From the NCBI GenBank assembly GCA_023395465.1, contig JAEWZE010000043.1, positions 1-10,523 of the forward strand: DNA of 10,523 nt, in the 5' to 3' direction. The notes under the pieces are model-generated. The model made no database searches. It saw only the letters and a program-made list of their open reading frames with translations, and was not told where the DNA came from. A program made the translations under genes and the position numbers. Shown piece by piece: positions 1 through 7,596 of the stretch. Numbering within the stretch: the first letter of the stretch is position 1; each line of letters opens with the position of its first letter. Source of the stretch: Pseudomonadota bacterium (GTDB lineage Bacteria; Pseudomonadota; Gammaproteobacteria; Xanthomonadales; Xanthomonadaceae).

Positions 1-972
1 ATGTGGGGCGCGTCGACGGCGACCAGCTTCACCGCGTTCTCCGGTTTCGTGTTCGGCTACATGCTGCTGTTCATGCCGACCCTGGCGCTGGCGACGAGCA
101 TCGCGATGCGGCACATGCAATCGCCGGAGAAGCAGTTCCCGCCGGTGCGCGTGGCCGGCAGCGTCGGCTGGATCGTCGCCGGCGTGCTCATCGGCTGGCT
201 CGGCTGGGAGCAGACCCAGCGCCTGGACCTGACCTTCAGGATGGCCGCGATCGCGTCCGCGGTGCTGGGCCTGTACGCGCTGACCCTGCCGCACACGCCA
301 CCGCTGGCGCGCGAGCAGGGTGCGAAGCTGGGCGAGATCCTGGGGCTGGATGCGGCGCTGCACCTGTTGCGGTCGCGCGCCTACCTGGTGTTCTTCCTGG
401 CCTCGATTGCGATCTGCATCCCGCTGTCGTTCTACTACAACTTCACCAACCCCTTCCTCAACGACGTGGGCGTACAGCGCGCGGCCGGGCTGCAGTCGCT
501 GGGCCAGGTGTCCGAAGTGCTGCTGATGCTGGCCATGCCGTTCCTGTTCGTGCGCCTGGGAGTGAAGGTCATGCTGGCGGTGGGCATGGCCGCGTGGGTG
601 CTGCGCTACGTGATGTTCGCCTTCGGCGACGCGGACGCGGGCTTCGCGCTGCTGGTGATCGGCATCGTGCTGCACGGCATCTGCTACGACTTCTTCTTCG
701 TCACCGGCCAGATCTACACCGATGCGCACGCCGGGCAGAAATTCCGCAGCAGCGCGCAGGGCTTCATCACCCTGGCCACCTATGGCGTGGGCATGCTGAT
801 CGGCACCTTCCTGTCTGGGGCGGTCGTGGAATACTACACCACCGACGCCGGCCCGGACTGGGAGCGGATCTGGCTGTTCCCGGCCGCGGTCGCGTTCGTG
901 GTGCTGGTGGCCTTCCTGTTCCTGTTCCGCGAAGGGCGGGCGGCCACGCCTGCCGCTTCGCCCGCTCACTGA
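1..972 (+). CDS. NupG-like major facilitator permease, 5' end missing
   Basis: This is an inner-membrane MFS transporter of the nucleoside:H+ symporter (NupG/XapB) type. The visible 323 residues contain about nine hydrophobic segments, with family-like stretches: MPTLAL near residue 25, FPPVRVAGSVGWI near 46, a TLPHTPP loop near 95, LGLDAALHLL near 113, QVSEVLLMLAMPF near 170, and SAQGFITLATYGVGMLIG near 250. NupG proteins have about 410-420 residues and twelve helices, so roughly 85-95 N-terminal residues lie upstream. The ATG at base 1 is therefore probably an internal methionine. The stop TGA is 10 bases before the next gene and overlaps that gene's ribosome binding site, so the two are probably co-transcribed. 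Beside a sugar oxidoreductase and periplasmic keto-sugar enzymes, the substrate is more likely a sugar or keto-sugar than a nucleoside. The family is fairly certain; the substrate is a guess. Confidence 0.88.
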   Translation: MWGASTATSFTAFSGFVFGYMLLFMPTLALATSIAMRHMQSPEKQFPPVRVAGSVGWIVAGVLIGWLGWEQTQRLDLTFRMAAIASAVLGLYALTLPHTPPLAREQGAKLGEILGLDAALHLLRSRAYLVFFLASIAICIPLSFYYNFTNPFLNDVGVQRAAGLQSLGQVSEVLLMLAMPFLFVRLGVKVMLAVGMAAWVLRYVMFAFGDADAGFALLVIGIVLHGICYDFFFVTGQIYTDAHAGQKFRSSAQGFITLATYGVGMLIGTFLSGAVVEYYTTDAGPDWERIWLFPAAVAFVVLVAFLFLFREGRAATPAASPAH

Positions 973-982
973 GGGCCGCCCC

Positions 983-2107
983 ATGGGTACGCTGGGAGTT
1001 GCCATCGTCGGCACCGGGATGATCGGTGCGGTGCATCGCCGCGCGGCGGTGCTGGCCGGCGCCACGGTTCGCGGCGTGGCCGCATCCTCGCCTGCACGTG
1101 CGCAGGAGGTGGCGCAGGCCTGGGGCGTGGCCCGGGGCTATGGCGGAATCGAGGAGGTGATCGCCGATCCGCAGGTGCAGGTCGTGCATGTCTGCACGCC
1201 CAACCACCTGCACCGGGCGATGGCGCAGGCGGCGCTGGAAGCGGGCAAGCACGTGGTGTGCGAGAAGCCGCTGGCCACCACGCTTGAAGACGCCCGCGCG
1301 CTGGCCGCACTGGCCGCCTCCACCGGGCAGGTGGCGACCGTGCCCTTCGTCTACCGCTACCACCCGGTGGTGCGCGAGGCGCGTGCACGCATCGCCGCAG
1401 GCGACATCGGCCCGCTGCGGCTGATCCACGGCAGCTACCTGCAGGACTGGCTGCTGGATCCGGCCAGCAACAACTGGCGCGTGGATCCGGTGCTGGGCGG
1501 CGCCTCGCGCGTGTTCGCCGACATCGGCTCGCACTGGTGCGACCTGGTGGAGTGGGTCGGCGGCGAGCGCTTCGCCGAAGTCAGCGCGGTGTTCGAGACG
1601 GTAATCGCCGAGCGCGGCGTGGCCACCGGCAAAAGCTTCACCACGCCCGCGGCCGGCGGCGACACCCAGTCGGTGTCCAGCGAGGACGTGGCCGCGGCGA
1701 TGTTCAGGACCGGCAACGGCACGCTGGCAACCGTCACCGTCAGCCAGGTTTCGGCCGGGCGCCGCAACCGCCTGTGGTTCGAGATCGACGGAGCGAAGGC
1801 CAGCGTGGCCTTCGACCAGGAGGACTGCGAGCGGCTGTGGATGGGCTATCCGGACCAGCGCGAGGAAGTGTTCGTGCGCGGACCGGGCGCAGGCAGCGCC
1901 GAGCAACGGCGGCTGTCGGTGCTGCCCGCCGGTCATGCGCAGGGCTACGCCAACTGTTTCGAGGCGTTCGTGGCCGACACCTACCGGGCGATCGCGCGCG
2001 AGCAACCGGAAGGATTGCCGACCTTCGAGGACGGCCTGCGTTCGGCGCTGATCGTCGATCGCGTCATCGCTTCAGCCAGGTCGCGCGCATGGACGCCGAT
2101 CGCCTGA
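983..2107 (+). CDS. Gfo/Idh/MocA family NAD(P)-dependent oxidoreductase
   Basis: This 374-residue enzyme, of normal family length, should be a cytoplasmic NAD(P)-dependent sugar dehydrogenase or reductase. The Rossmann glycine motif GTGMIGAVH lies at residues 10-18. The family lysine motif EKP is at 94-96; its lysine is the usual catalytic residue. D180-I-G-x-H184-x-x-D187 matches the second active-site motif of the C-terminal alpha/beta domain. No signal peptide or Tat motif is visible; some secreted relatives have one, so this copy should act after import. The start ATG is supported by GAGGG at 971-975, seven bases upstream and overlapping the permease stop. A likely role is reducing an imported 3-keto-sugar to the plain sugar, or the reverse oxidation. 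The family assignment is strong; the substrate is inferred only from the neighbours. A GC-rich hairpin follows the stop. Confidence 0.93.
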   Translation: MGTLGVAIVGTGMIGAVHRRAAVLAGATVRGVAASSPARAQEVAQAWGVARGYGGIEEVIADPQVQVVHVCTPNHLHRAMAQAALEAGKHVVCEKPLATTLEDARALAALAASTGQVATVPFVYRYHPVVREARARIAAGDIGPLRLIHGSYLQDWLLDPASNNWRVDPVLGGASRVFADIGSHWCDLVEWVGGERFAEVSAVFETVIAERGVATGKSFTTPAAGGDTQSVSSEDVAAAMFRTGNGTLATVTVSQVSAGRRNRLWFEIDGAKASVAFDQEDCERLWMGYPDQREEVFVRGPGAGSAEQRRLSVLPAGHAQGYANCFEAFVADTYRAIAREQPEGLPTFEDGLRSALIVDRVIASARSRAWTPIA

Positions 2108-2114
2108 GTTACCG

Positions 2115-2146
2115 CGGCGCGCGGGGACCCGTTCCCGGCCGCGCCG
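2115..2146 (+). other. GC-rich hairpin in the Gfo/Idh to fusion-gene gap
   Basis: Eight bases after the Gfo/Idh/MocA stop, CGGCGCG (2115-2121) can pair with CGCGCCG (2140-2146). An inner GGGA/TCCC stem (2124-2127 with 2133-2136) could extend it. Only a short TTT follows, so it is not a clear intrinsic terminator. In a 112-base gap between genes on the same strand, it could attenuate transcription or stabilise a processed mRNA end. A smaller hairpin, GGCGGA/TCCGCC (2178-2183 with 2189-2194), sits 15 bases before the next ribosome binding site. Function is unknown, and such pairings arise easily in GC-rich DNA. Confidence 0.35.
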
Positions 2147-2219
2147 GCTTTGTCCGCCTGCAGCGCGACATGCGCGAGGCGGAATCCATCCGCCGTCACC
2201 CCGATTCCCGGAGGACACC

Positions 2220-3695
2220 ATGACGACCCTTACCCTGCGCAGGCTCGCGGCCGCCGCACTCGCGCTCTGCACCGCCCTGCCCGCCTGGGCGCAACCGGGC
2301 GACGCCGCCGCCAGGCCCATCGCCGTGCAGATGTACACCCTGCGCAACGCCGGCTCGCTCGAAGAGCAGCTCAAGATCGTCCACGACGCCGGCGTCCGCG
2401 CGGTTGAGACGGTCGGGACGCAGAATGTCCCCGCCGCGGAGCTGAAACGGCTGCTGGACAAGTACGGGATCAAGCCGATCGCCGCCCACGTGGCGCTGTC
2501 CGACCTGCGCGGCGACCTCGACGAGATGGCGACGTTCCACCGCGCCATCGGCAACACCATGCTGGTGGTGCCCTGGCTGCAGGAAGAGCAGCGGCCGATC
2601 GACGCGGAAGGCTGGCGCGCCTTGGGCCGCGAGCTCGGCGCCCTGGCCGCACGCCTGCAGCCGATGGGCATGCGGCTGGCCTACCACAACCACGAGTTCG
2701 AGCTGGTCGACTTCGACGGCCGGACCGGGCTCGAGCTGCTGTTCGAAGCCGCCGGTCCGGCGCTTGCCGTCGAGCTGGACCTGGCCTGGGTGGCGCGCGC
2801 CGGCCACGACCCGGCGGCGTTCCTCGGCAGGTTCCCCGGGCGCGTGTACGCGGTGCATGCCAAGGACAACGCGCCGGAGGGCGAGGCGACGGAGGAACAG
2901 GGCTTCACCGCCCTGGGCAAGGGAGTGCTCGACTGGAATGCGATCCTGCCCGCCGCCGCGGACGCCGGCGTGCAGTGGTACATCATCGAGCACGATCTTC
3001 CGCGCGACGCTGCCGCCGTCGTGGAGACGGGCGCGGCCTTCCTTCGCGAACATCTCGCTGCCGACAACCAGCTGAGCGCCGGGGAGCAGGCTGACGGCTG
3101 GCAGTTGCTGTTCGACGGCAAGGACCTGTCGCAGTGGCGCACCTTCAAGCAGGAAGGGCTTAACGAGCAGTGGGTGATCGAGGATGGCGCGATCAAGCTG
3201 ACGGCCGCTGGCGGCGGCGACATCCTCACCAGAGCCAAGTACCAGGATTTCGACCTCAGGCTGGACTGGAAGATCTCGGAAGTCGGCAACAGCGGCATCT
3301 TCATCCTGGCGGACGAAACCGGCGAGCACATCTACTCGCACGCGCCGGAAATCCAGATCCTCGACAACGAGCGCCATCCCGACAACAAGCTCGACACCCA
3401 TCTGTCCGGCTCCCTGTACGACATGATCGCCTCGCCCGTGGCCTCGCACAGGATCGCCGGCGAGTGGAACCGGGTGCGCATCCTGCTCGACCAGGGCCAG
3501 CTGACCATCTGGCAGAACGGTGTGCGGACGGCCTCGGTCGAAATCCACGGTGCCGAGTGGAAGCGGCTGGTGGCCAGCAGCAAGTTCGCCGGCTGGGCGG
3601 GGTTCGCCGCCAACCGCAGCGGCCATATCGGACTGCAGGACCACGGCGACGTGGTGTGGTTCAAGAACCTCAAGATCAAAGAACTGAAGCGATGA
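2220..3695 (+). CDS. Secreted sugar isomerase/epimerase TIM barrel fused to DUF1080
   Basis: This 491-residue two-domain protein should be periplasmic. A Sec signal peptide covers residues 1-24: RR near the start, an Ala/Leu core, and likely cleavage after AWA at A24. Residues about 33-275 form an AP-endonuclease-2-type TIM barrel of the sugar phosphate isomerase/epimerase family. It carries YHNHE at 155-159, ELDLAW at 185-190, HAKD at 213-216 and IIEHD ending at 259. E159, D187, H213 and E257 are candidate metal ligands. Residues about 293-490 are a DUF1080 domain, the family associated with 3-keto-disaccharide hydrolysis or elimination: LFDGKDL starts at 297, NSGIF at 357 and EIQILD at 377. 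A plausible job is cleaving a 3-keto-glycoside and processing the released glycal or keto-sugar in one chain. The start is fixed by GGAGG at 2210-2214. The stop overlaps the next start (ATGA). Domain calls are firm; the reaction is inferred. Confidence 0.9.
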   Translation: MTTLTLRRLAAAALALCTALPAWAQPGDAAARPIAVQMYTLRNAGSLEEQLKIVHDAGVRAVETVGTQNVPAAELKRLLDKYGIKPIAAHVALSDLRGDLDEMATFHRAIGNTMLVVPWLQEEQRPIDAEGWRALGRELGALAARLQPMGMRLAYHNHEFELVDFDGRTGLELLFEAAGPALAVELDLAWVARAGHDPAAFLGRFPGRVYAVHAKDNAPEGEATEEQGFTALGKGVLDWNAILPAAADAGVQWYIIEHDLPRDAAAVVETGAAFLREHLAADNQLSAGEQADGWQLLFDGKDLSQWRTFKQEGLNEQWVIEDGAIKLTAAGGGDILTRAKYQDFDLRLDWKISEVGNSGIFILADETGEHIYSHAPEIQILDNERHPDNKLDTHLSGSLYDMIASPVASHRIAGEWNRVRILLDQGQLTIWQNGVRTASVEIHGAEWKRLVASSKFAGWAGFAANRSGHIGLQDHGDVVWFKNLKIKELKR

Positions 3696-5371
3696 ACGAT
3701 TTCGCCCATCACGTGCTGGTCGTCGGCTCCGGCGCTGGCGGCGCCATGGCCGCTTACGAACTGACCCGCCAGGGCCACAAGGTGCTGATGCTGGAAGCCG
3801 GCCGCCATTACGACCCGCGGACGGAAACGCCGATGTTCCGGCGCAACGTCGACGCGCCATTGATGGGCGCTTCCACGCCGGACAAGGACTTCGGTTTCTA
3901 CGATTCCACCGTGGGCGGCGGCTGGCAGGTGCCGGACGAGCCCTACACCACCGCCGAAGGCAGCGAGTTCCTGTGGTGGCGGTCGCGCATGCTGGGCGGA
4001 CGCACCAACCACTGGGGCCGCTATTCGCTGCGTTTCAGCGCGCATGATTTCAAGGGAAAAAGCCGCGATGGCCTCGGCGCGGACTGGCCGTTCGAGTACG
4101 ACGAGATCGCCCCCTGGTACGACAGGACCGAAGCCCTGATCGGCGTCTGCGGCACCAATACCGGCCTGGACGACATGCCACCGTCCCCGGACGGGGTCCT
4201 GCAGCCGCCGCCCGTCCCGCGCATTCCGGAACTGCTGATCGCCGCCGCGGCGAAGAAGCACGGCATCACGGCGGTGCCGATGCACCGGGCCGTGCTGACC
4301 CGGCCGCTGGACGAGCGTGCGCCCTGCTTCTACGCCACGCCCTGCGGCCACGGCTGTTCGATCGGCGCCGCTTTCCAGACCACCACCTCGCTGCTGCCGA
4401 TGGCGCAGGCCACCGGCAACCTGCGGGTCATCACCGACGCCATGGTCAAGACCGTGACCACCGATGCAGGCGGCCAGGTCACGGGCGTGACCTACGTCGA
4501 CAAGAAGACCGGCACCGAACAGCAGCTTGGCGCGAAGGTGGTGGTCCTGGCCGCCAGCGCCTGCGAATCGGCGCGCATCCTGCTCAACTCGAAAAGCGAA
4601 CGCCACCCCGACGGCCTGGCGAATTCCAGCGGCCAGGTCGGCCGCAACCTGATGGACTCCACCGGCGCGGGCCTGTCGGCGCTGGTCCCGGCGCTGATGG
4701 ACCGGCCGCGCTACAACGAGGACGGCCACACCGCCAACCACCTGTTCATTCCCTGGTGGGGACACGAGGCCCAGGCCAACGGGGAACTGGATTTCCCGCG
4801 CGGCTACCACTTCGAACTCGGCGGGCGCTTCGGCGAACCCGGGGCGTACGTCAGCGGCGAGCTGCAAGGCTATGGCACCGCGCTGAAACAGCAGGTGCGC
4901 GCTCACTACGGCGCCTACGTGCACTTTGCGCTCCGTGGCGAGATGCTGCCGAACGACAACTGCTACATGGACATCGACCCGAGCGTCACGGACAAGTGGG
5001 GCATCCCGGTGCCACGTTTCCATTGGAAATGGTCCGAGCACGAACTCAAGCAGGTCGAGCACGGCCTGAAGACGGCCAAGGCCATCCTGGAAACCATGGG
5101 TGCGACGGTCGGTGAGTTGCCCACTCCGGAAGAAGCGATCAAGAAGGGTGGCGAGATCATCCACGAGGTCGGCACCACCCGGATGGGTGATTCACCCGAA
5201 GACTCGGTGACCAACCAGTGGGGCCAGACCTGGGACTGCCCGAACCTGTTCGTGATGGACGGCGGCGTCTTCGCCTCCAACCCGCACAAGAACTGCACCC
5301 TGACCATCATGACGCTGGCGATGCGCAACAGCGCCTGGCTGGCGACCCAACTCGAGGCGGGGACGCTGTGA
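3692..5371 (+). CDS. GMC-family FAD sugar dehydrogenase, catalytic subunit A
   Basis: This 559-residue protein resembles the catalytic subunits of gluconate 2-dehydrogenase, glucoside 3-dehydrogenase and related membrane-bound FAD complexes. The dinucleotide fold is at the N-terminus: G12-S-G-A-G-G17, then LEAG ending at G37. TNHWG at 105-109 binds the flavin region; H107 sits where some GMC enzymes attach FAD covalently. Cysteines 212, 218 and 222 (C-x5-C-x3-C) recall the cysteine cluster that holds an iron-sulfur centre in FAD-dependent hexose dehydrogenases. The GMC C-terminal domain has HEVGTTRMG from H491 and NPHKN at 530-534; H491 with H532/N534 would be the catalytic pair. It has no signal peptide, so export probably depends on the Tat-bearing partner encoded next, with which it overlaps by one base (TGATG). 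No strong Shine-Dalgarno precedes its ATG, which overlaps the previous stop, suggesting translational coupling. Oxidation of sugar C3 is the preferred guess. Confidence 0.92.
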   Translation: MNDFAHHVLVVGSGAGGAMAAYELTRQGHKVLMLEAGRHYDPRTETPMFRRNVDAPLMGASTPDKDFGFYDSTVGGGWQVPDEPYTTAEGSEFLWWRSRMLGGRTNHWGRYSLRFSAHDFKGKSRDGLGADWPFEYDEIAPWYDRTEALIGVCGTNTGLDDMPPSPDGVLQPPPVPRIPELLIAAAAKKHGITAVPMHRAVLTRPLDERAPCFYATPCGHGCSIGAAFQTTTSLLPMAQATGNLRVITDAMVKTVTTDAGGQVTGVTYVDKKTGTEQQLGAKVVVLAASACESARILLNSKSERHPDGLANSSGQVGRNLMDSTGAGLSALVPALMDRPRYNEDGHTANHLFIPWWGHEAQANGELDFPRGYHFELGGRFGEPGAYVSGELQGYGTALKQQVRAHYGAYVHFALRGEMLPNDNCYMDIDPSVTDKWGIPVPRFHWKWSEHELKQVEHGLKTAKAILETMGATVGELPTPEEAIKKGGEIIHEVGTTRMGDSPEDSVTNQWGQTWDCPNLFVMDGGVFASNPHKNCTLTIMTLAMRNSAWLATQLEAGTL

Positions 5372-6159
5372 TGCGGAAACCAGACGACCAGGGCACTGCC
5401 GTCCCTCCCGACAGCGACGCACCTGTCTACGCGCACAAGCTGAGCCGGCGCGACTCGCTCAAGCTGCTGGCCGCACTGGCGGCAAGCGCCATGTTGCCCG
5501 CATTGCCCGCTTGCGATTCGACGTCGACCGGAGATGTCGCCGGTGCGGTCGCAGGGGACGGGCATTGGCCGGAACTTGAACTGCCGCCGGTGACGGCCAG
5601 GGGCTACGGCAAGGATCCGGCCTTGATGACCCCGCCGGAAACGCCCTGGCCCCTGACACTGACGCCGGCCCAGCTGTCGCTGCTGTCATTGCTGTCCGAC
5701 ATCATCGTGCCAGCGGAAGGCCAGTCGCCGTCGGCGTCCGCCGTGCAGGTGCCGACGGTGGTCGACGAATGGGTGAGTGCGCCCTACCCCGACCAGCAGC
5801 GCGACCGGCTGACCATCCTGTCGGCCCTCGCCTGGCTCGACGACGAAGCCGCCCTGCGCTTCTCGCGTTCATTCACGGCGCTGGCCAGGCCGCAGCAGCT
5901 GGCGATCGTCGATGACATCGCCTACGACAACGCACAGACCCCACGACAGTTCCAGCGCATTGCCGGAGCCTTCTCCCGGCTGCGCAACCTGGTGCTCGCA
6001 GCCTATTTCTGCACGCCGGAGGGGATGAGGGATATCGGCTACCTGGGCAACGTGGCCATTGCCGGGGATTACCCCGGCCCGACGCCGGAGGCCTACCGCC
6101 ATCTGGACAAGGTGCTGGCGGAACTCGGACTGGGCGAGTTCGCCTACCCGGTGGGCTGA
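5371..6159 (+). CDS. Gluconate 2-dehydrogenase subunit 3-like protein A, Tat signal
   Basis: This 262-residue protein is the small accessory subunit of the preceding GMC dehydrogenase. It has a long, polar N-terminal stretch, then a twin-arginine motif S25-R-R-D-S-L-K31 and a hydrophobic segment to about residue 47. L45-P-A-C48 resembles a lipobox, so it may be a Tat-exported lipoprotein; Asp at position +2 would favour inner-membrane retention by E. coli rules. From about residue 90 the gluconate_2-dh3 domain is visible: LTPAQLSLLSLLSDIIVPA, VPTVVDEWV, and a late LRNLVLAAYFCTPEG with YPGPTPEAYRH. Such subunits carry the cofactor-bearing GMC protein through the Tat system and anchor it to the electron-transfer partner. 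The start ATG overlaps the GMC stop as TGATG; no other start before the twin arginines is apparent. The proline in the lipobox is unusual, so lipidation is uncertain. This is the last gene of block A. Confidence 0.88.
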   Translation: MRKPDDQGTAVPPDSDAPVYAHKLSRRDSLKLLAALAASAMLPALPACDSTSTGDVAGAVAGDGHWPELELPPVTARGYGKDPALMTPPETPWPLTLTPAQLSLLSLLSDIIVPAEGQSPSASAVQVPTVVDEWVSAPYPDQQRDRLTILSALAWLDDEAALRFSRSFTALARPQQLAIVDDIAYDNAQTPRQFQRIAGAFSRLRNLVLAAYFCTPEGMRDIGYLGNVAIAGDYPGPTPEAYRHLDKVLAELGLGEFAYPVG

Positions 6160-6177
6160 CCGTCCTCTCCGGCCACA

Positions 6178-6222
6178 CGGGCAGCGATTGCGGACCACAG
6201 CTGTGACATCGCGCGCTGCCCG
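6178..6222. terminator. Inverted repeat between the two convergent blocks, possible two-way terminator
   Basis: CGGGCAGCG (6178-6186) is the exact reverse complement of CGCTGCCCG (6214-6222). The 27-base loop holds a second palindrome, CACAGCTGTG (6196-6205). An alternative fold pairs GCGAT (6184-6188) with ATCGC (6208-6212). The site lies in the 88-base gap between the facing stop codons at 6159 and 6248, where a bidirectional terminator is expected. Neither side has a T-run, so it would not be a classical intrinsic terminator; it could instead block Rho or protect 3' ends. The repeat is directly visible; the function is inferred. Confidence 0.55.
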
Positions 6223-6247
6223 CATGGGCGAAGGGCTCCGCGCGTCG

Positions 6248-7024
6248 CTACAGTTCCCGCACCCAGATGTTGCGGAAGCTGACCTCGGAATCGTGGTCCT
6301 GCAGGTAGATCGGGGCGCAGCCGTGCGGGGCGTAGTTCGGCGGGCCGCGATATTCGGTGGTGCCGGCGATGACGGTGTCATCCTGCACCAGCACGCCGTT
6401 GTGCAGCACGGTGATGCGCGCGGGCGACAGCAGGCCGCCGCCGTCGGAGAAGCGCGGCGCTTTCCAGATGACATCGTAGGACTGCCACTCGCCCGGCGGG
6501 CGCGAGGCGTTCACCAGCGGGATCGCCTGCTTGTAGATCGAGGCCGCCTGGCCGTTGGGATAGGTGGGGTTGTCGTGGCTGTCGAGCACCTGCAGTTCGT
6601 ACAGCTCCTGCAGGAAGACGCCGCTGTTGCCGCGGTTCTGGCCGTCGACACCGCGGATCTGCGTCGGGCTGCGCCACTCGATGTGCAGCTGGATGTCGCA
6701 GAAGCGCTGGCGGGTGCGGATGCCCTTGCTGCCGGGCACCACGGTGACGGCGCCGTCGGCCACCTTCCATGGCGCTTCCCCGCCCTGCTCCGACTCCCAT
6801 GCCGCCAGGCTGCTGCCGTCGAACAGCACTACCGCGTCCGACGGCGCCGCGCCCATGGGCGTGGCCACGACCGCCGGCACCGGGGTCCAGGCTTCGGTCT
6901 TTTCCGGATCGGCCGACGGATCGTGGGCGAGCGCAGCGGCACTGGTCAACATGCCACCGGTGAGCAGGAGCATGCGTGCGGCCATGCGGTGGCGCGGCAA
7001 AGAGTGACAGCGGCGGCGCATCAT
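6248..7024 (-). CDS. Secreted DUF1080 protein, 3-keto-glycoside hydrolase/lyase type
   Basis: This single-domain DUF1080 protein has 258 residues from the chosen start. A basic n-region rich in Arg and His is followed by a hydrophobic core and a likely Sec cleavage after ALA at residue 33. DUF1080 spans about 63-257: VVLFDGSSL near 65, NSGVFLQ from 133, YELQVLD at 142-148, GEWQSYDVIWK near 178 and IYLQDHDSEVSFRNIWVREL at the end. The family includes periplasmic enzymes acting on 3-keto-disaccharides, often mislabelled family 16 glycoside hydrolases. It is the free-standing counterpart of the DUF1080 half of the block A fusion. The start is uncertain: ATG at 7024 overlaps the upstream stop as ATGA, ATG at 7021 forms TGATG, and ATG at 7036 would add four residues. 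No strong Shine-Dalgarno distinguishes them. It is the last gene of block B; the substrate is unknown. Confidence 0.88.
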   Translation of the reverse strand: MMRRRCHSLPRHRMAARMLLLTGGMLTSAAALAHDPSADPEKTEAWTPVPAVVATPMGAAPSDAVVLFDGSSLAAWESEQGGEAPWKVADGAVTVVPGSKGIRTRQRFCDIQLHIEWRSPTQIRGVDGQNRGNSGVFLQELYELQVLDSHDNPTYPNGQAASIYKQAIPLVNASRPPGEWQSYDVIWKAPRFSDGGGLLSPARITVLHNGVLVQDDTVIAGTTEYRGPPNYAPHGCAPIYLQDHDSEVSFRNIWVREL

Positions 7025-7596
7025 CGTGTCGCCCATGCCGGCGTGCCCGGCTCGTAGGGCAGGTCACCGTCGTAGCCCCCGGGCACCGGGTCGTAGCGCA
7101 GCACTTCGGTCGCCCCCACCTTCGAGGTGAAGAAGCTGAAGAGCACCAGCTGTTTGATCATCGTGAACCAGTGCACCCCGCTCCCGCTGCCGGATCCGTC
7201 GGCGGCCACCCAGGCATTGCGCGCCTGTTCGCCCGCCTGCCGGTCCAGTCCGGTCAGCAGCTGCAGGCGGTCCGCCGCCGGCAGGGCCATGAAACTGCCG
7301 CCGGCGCGCTGGTCCAGGTCCACCAGTCCGGCGCGGAAGGCGGCCTGGTCATCGGGGCTGTAGCAGTCGGTGACGAAGCGCGCCATGAACGCGCCCACTT
7401 CGGCATCCTTCGCCCCGGGCGTGTCGGTACGCGGGATGATCGCCTCGGCGATCTCGTCGAGCAGCGCCACCTGTTCCGAGGTGAAACCGGCGTCGCCCTG
7501 CGCGACGGGTGCCCGCACGAGGACGTAGGCCGGCACGCCGACCATCGCCACGCCAGTGGCGCCCGCGATCATCTTCAGCAGTCCACGACGGTCCAT
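7021..7596 (-). CDS. Gluconate 2-dehydrogenase subunit 3-like protein B, Tat signal
   Basis: This 191-residue small subunit is the expected partner of the second GMC dehydrogenase. A twin-arginine motif sits at the very start (D2-R-R-G-L-L-K8), followed by a hydrophobic stretch to about residue 30 and no cysteine lipobox. It may be cleaved near residue 33 or stay as an N-terminal anchor. The gluconate_2-dh3 domain shows FTSEQVALLDEIAEAIIPRTDTPGAK from about residue 38, a DLDQRAGGSF stretch, and an aromatic C-terminal part with WFTMIKQLVLFSFFTSKVG and YDPVPGGYDGDLPYEP. It is about 70 residues shorter than its block A counterpart and lacks the long N-terminal extension, so the two are distant relatives and not a recent duplication. 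The start ATG overlaps the GMC stop by one base (TGATG), so coupled translation is likely. It should guide the signal-less GMC subunit across the inner membrane. Confidence 0.9.
   Translation of the reverse strand: MDRRGLLKMIAGATGVAMVGVPAYVLVRAPVAQGDAGFTSEQVALLDEIAEAIIPRTDTPGAKDAEVGAFMARFVTDCYSPDDQAAFRAGLVDLDQRAGGSFMALPAADRLQLLTGLDRQAGEQARNAWVAADGSGSGSGVHWFTMIKQLVLFSFFTSKVGATEVLRYDPVPGGYDGDLPYEPGTPAWATR

Noticed and set aside
1..3. ATG at base 1 as the true permease start
   Set aside because: NupG-type permeases are about 90 residues longer, and the first helices would be missing.
767..5164. Long minus-strand open frames at 767-2005, 2196-3860 and 3332-5164
   Set aside because: They lie antisense to genes with clear motifs, have His/Arg/Gly/Ala-rich translations with no recognisable domain, and are expected from high GC at third codon positions.
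6248..7024. Glycoside hydrolase family 16 label for the DUF1080 protein
   Set aside because: The visible motifs are those of DUF1080; the typical GH16 catalytic ExDxxE signature was not seen.
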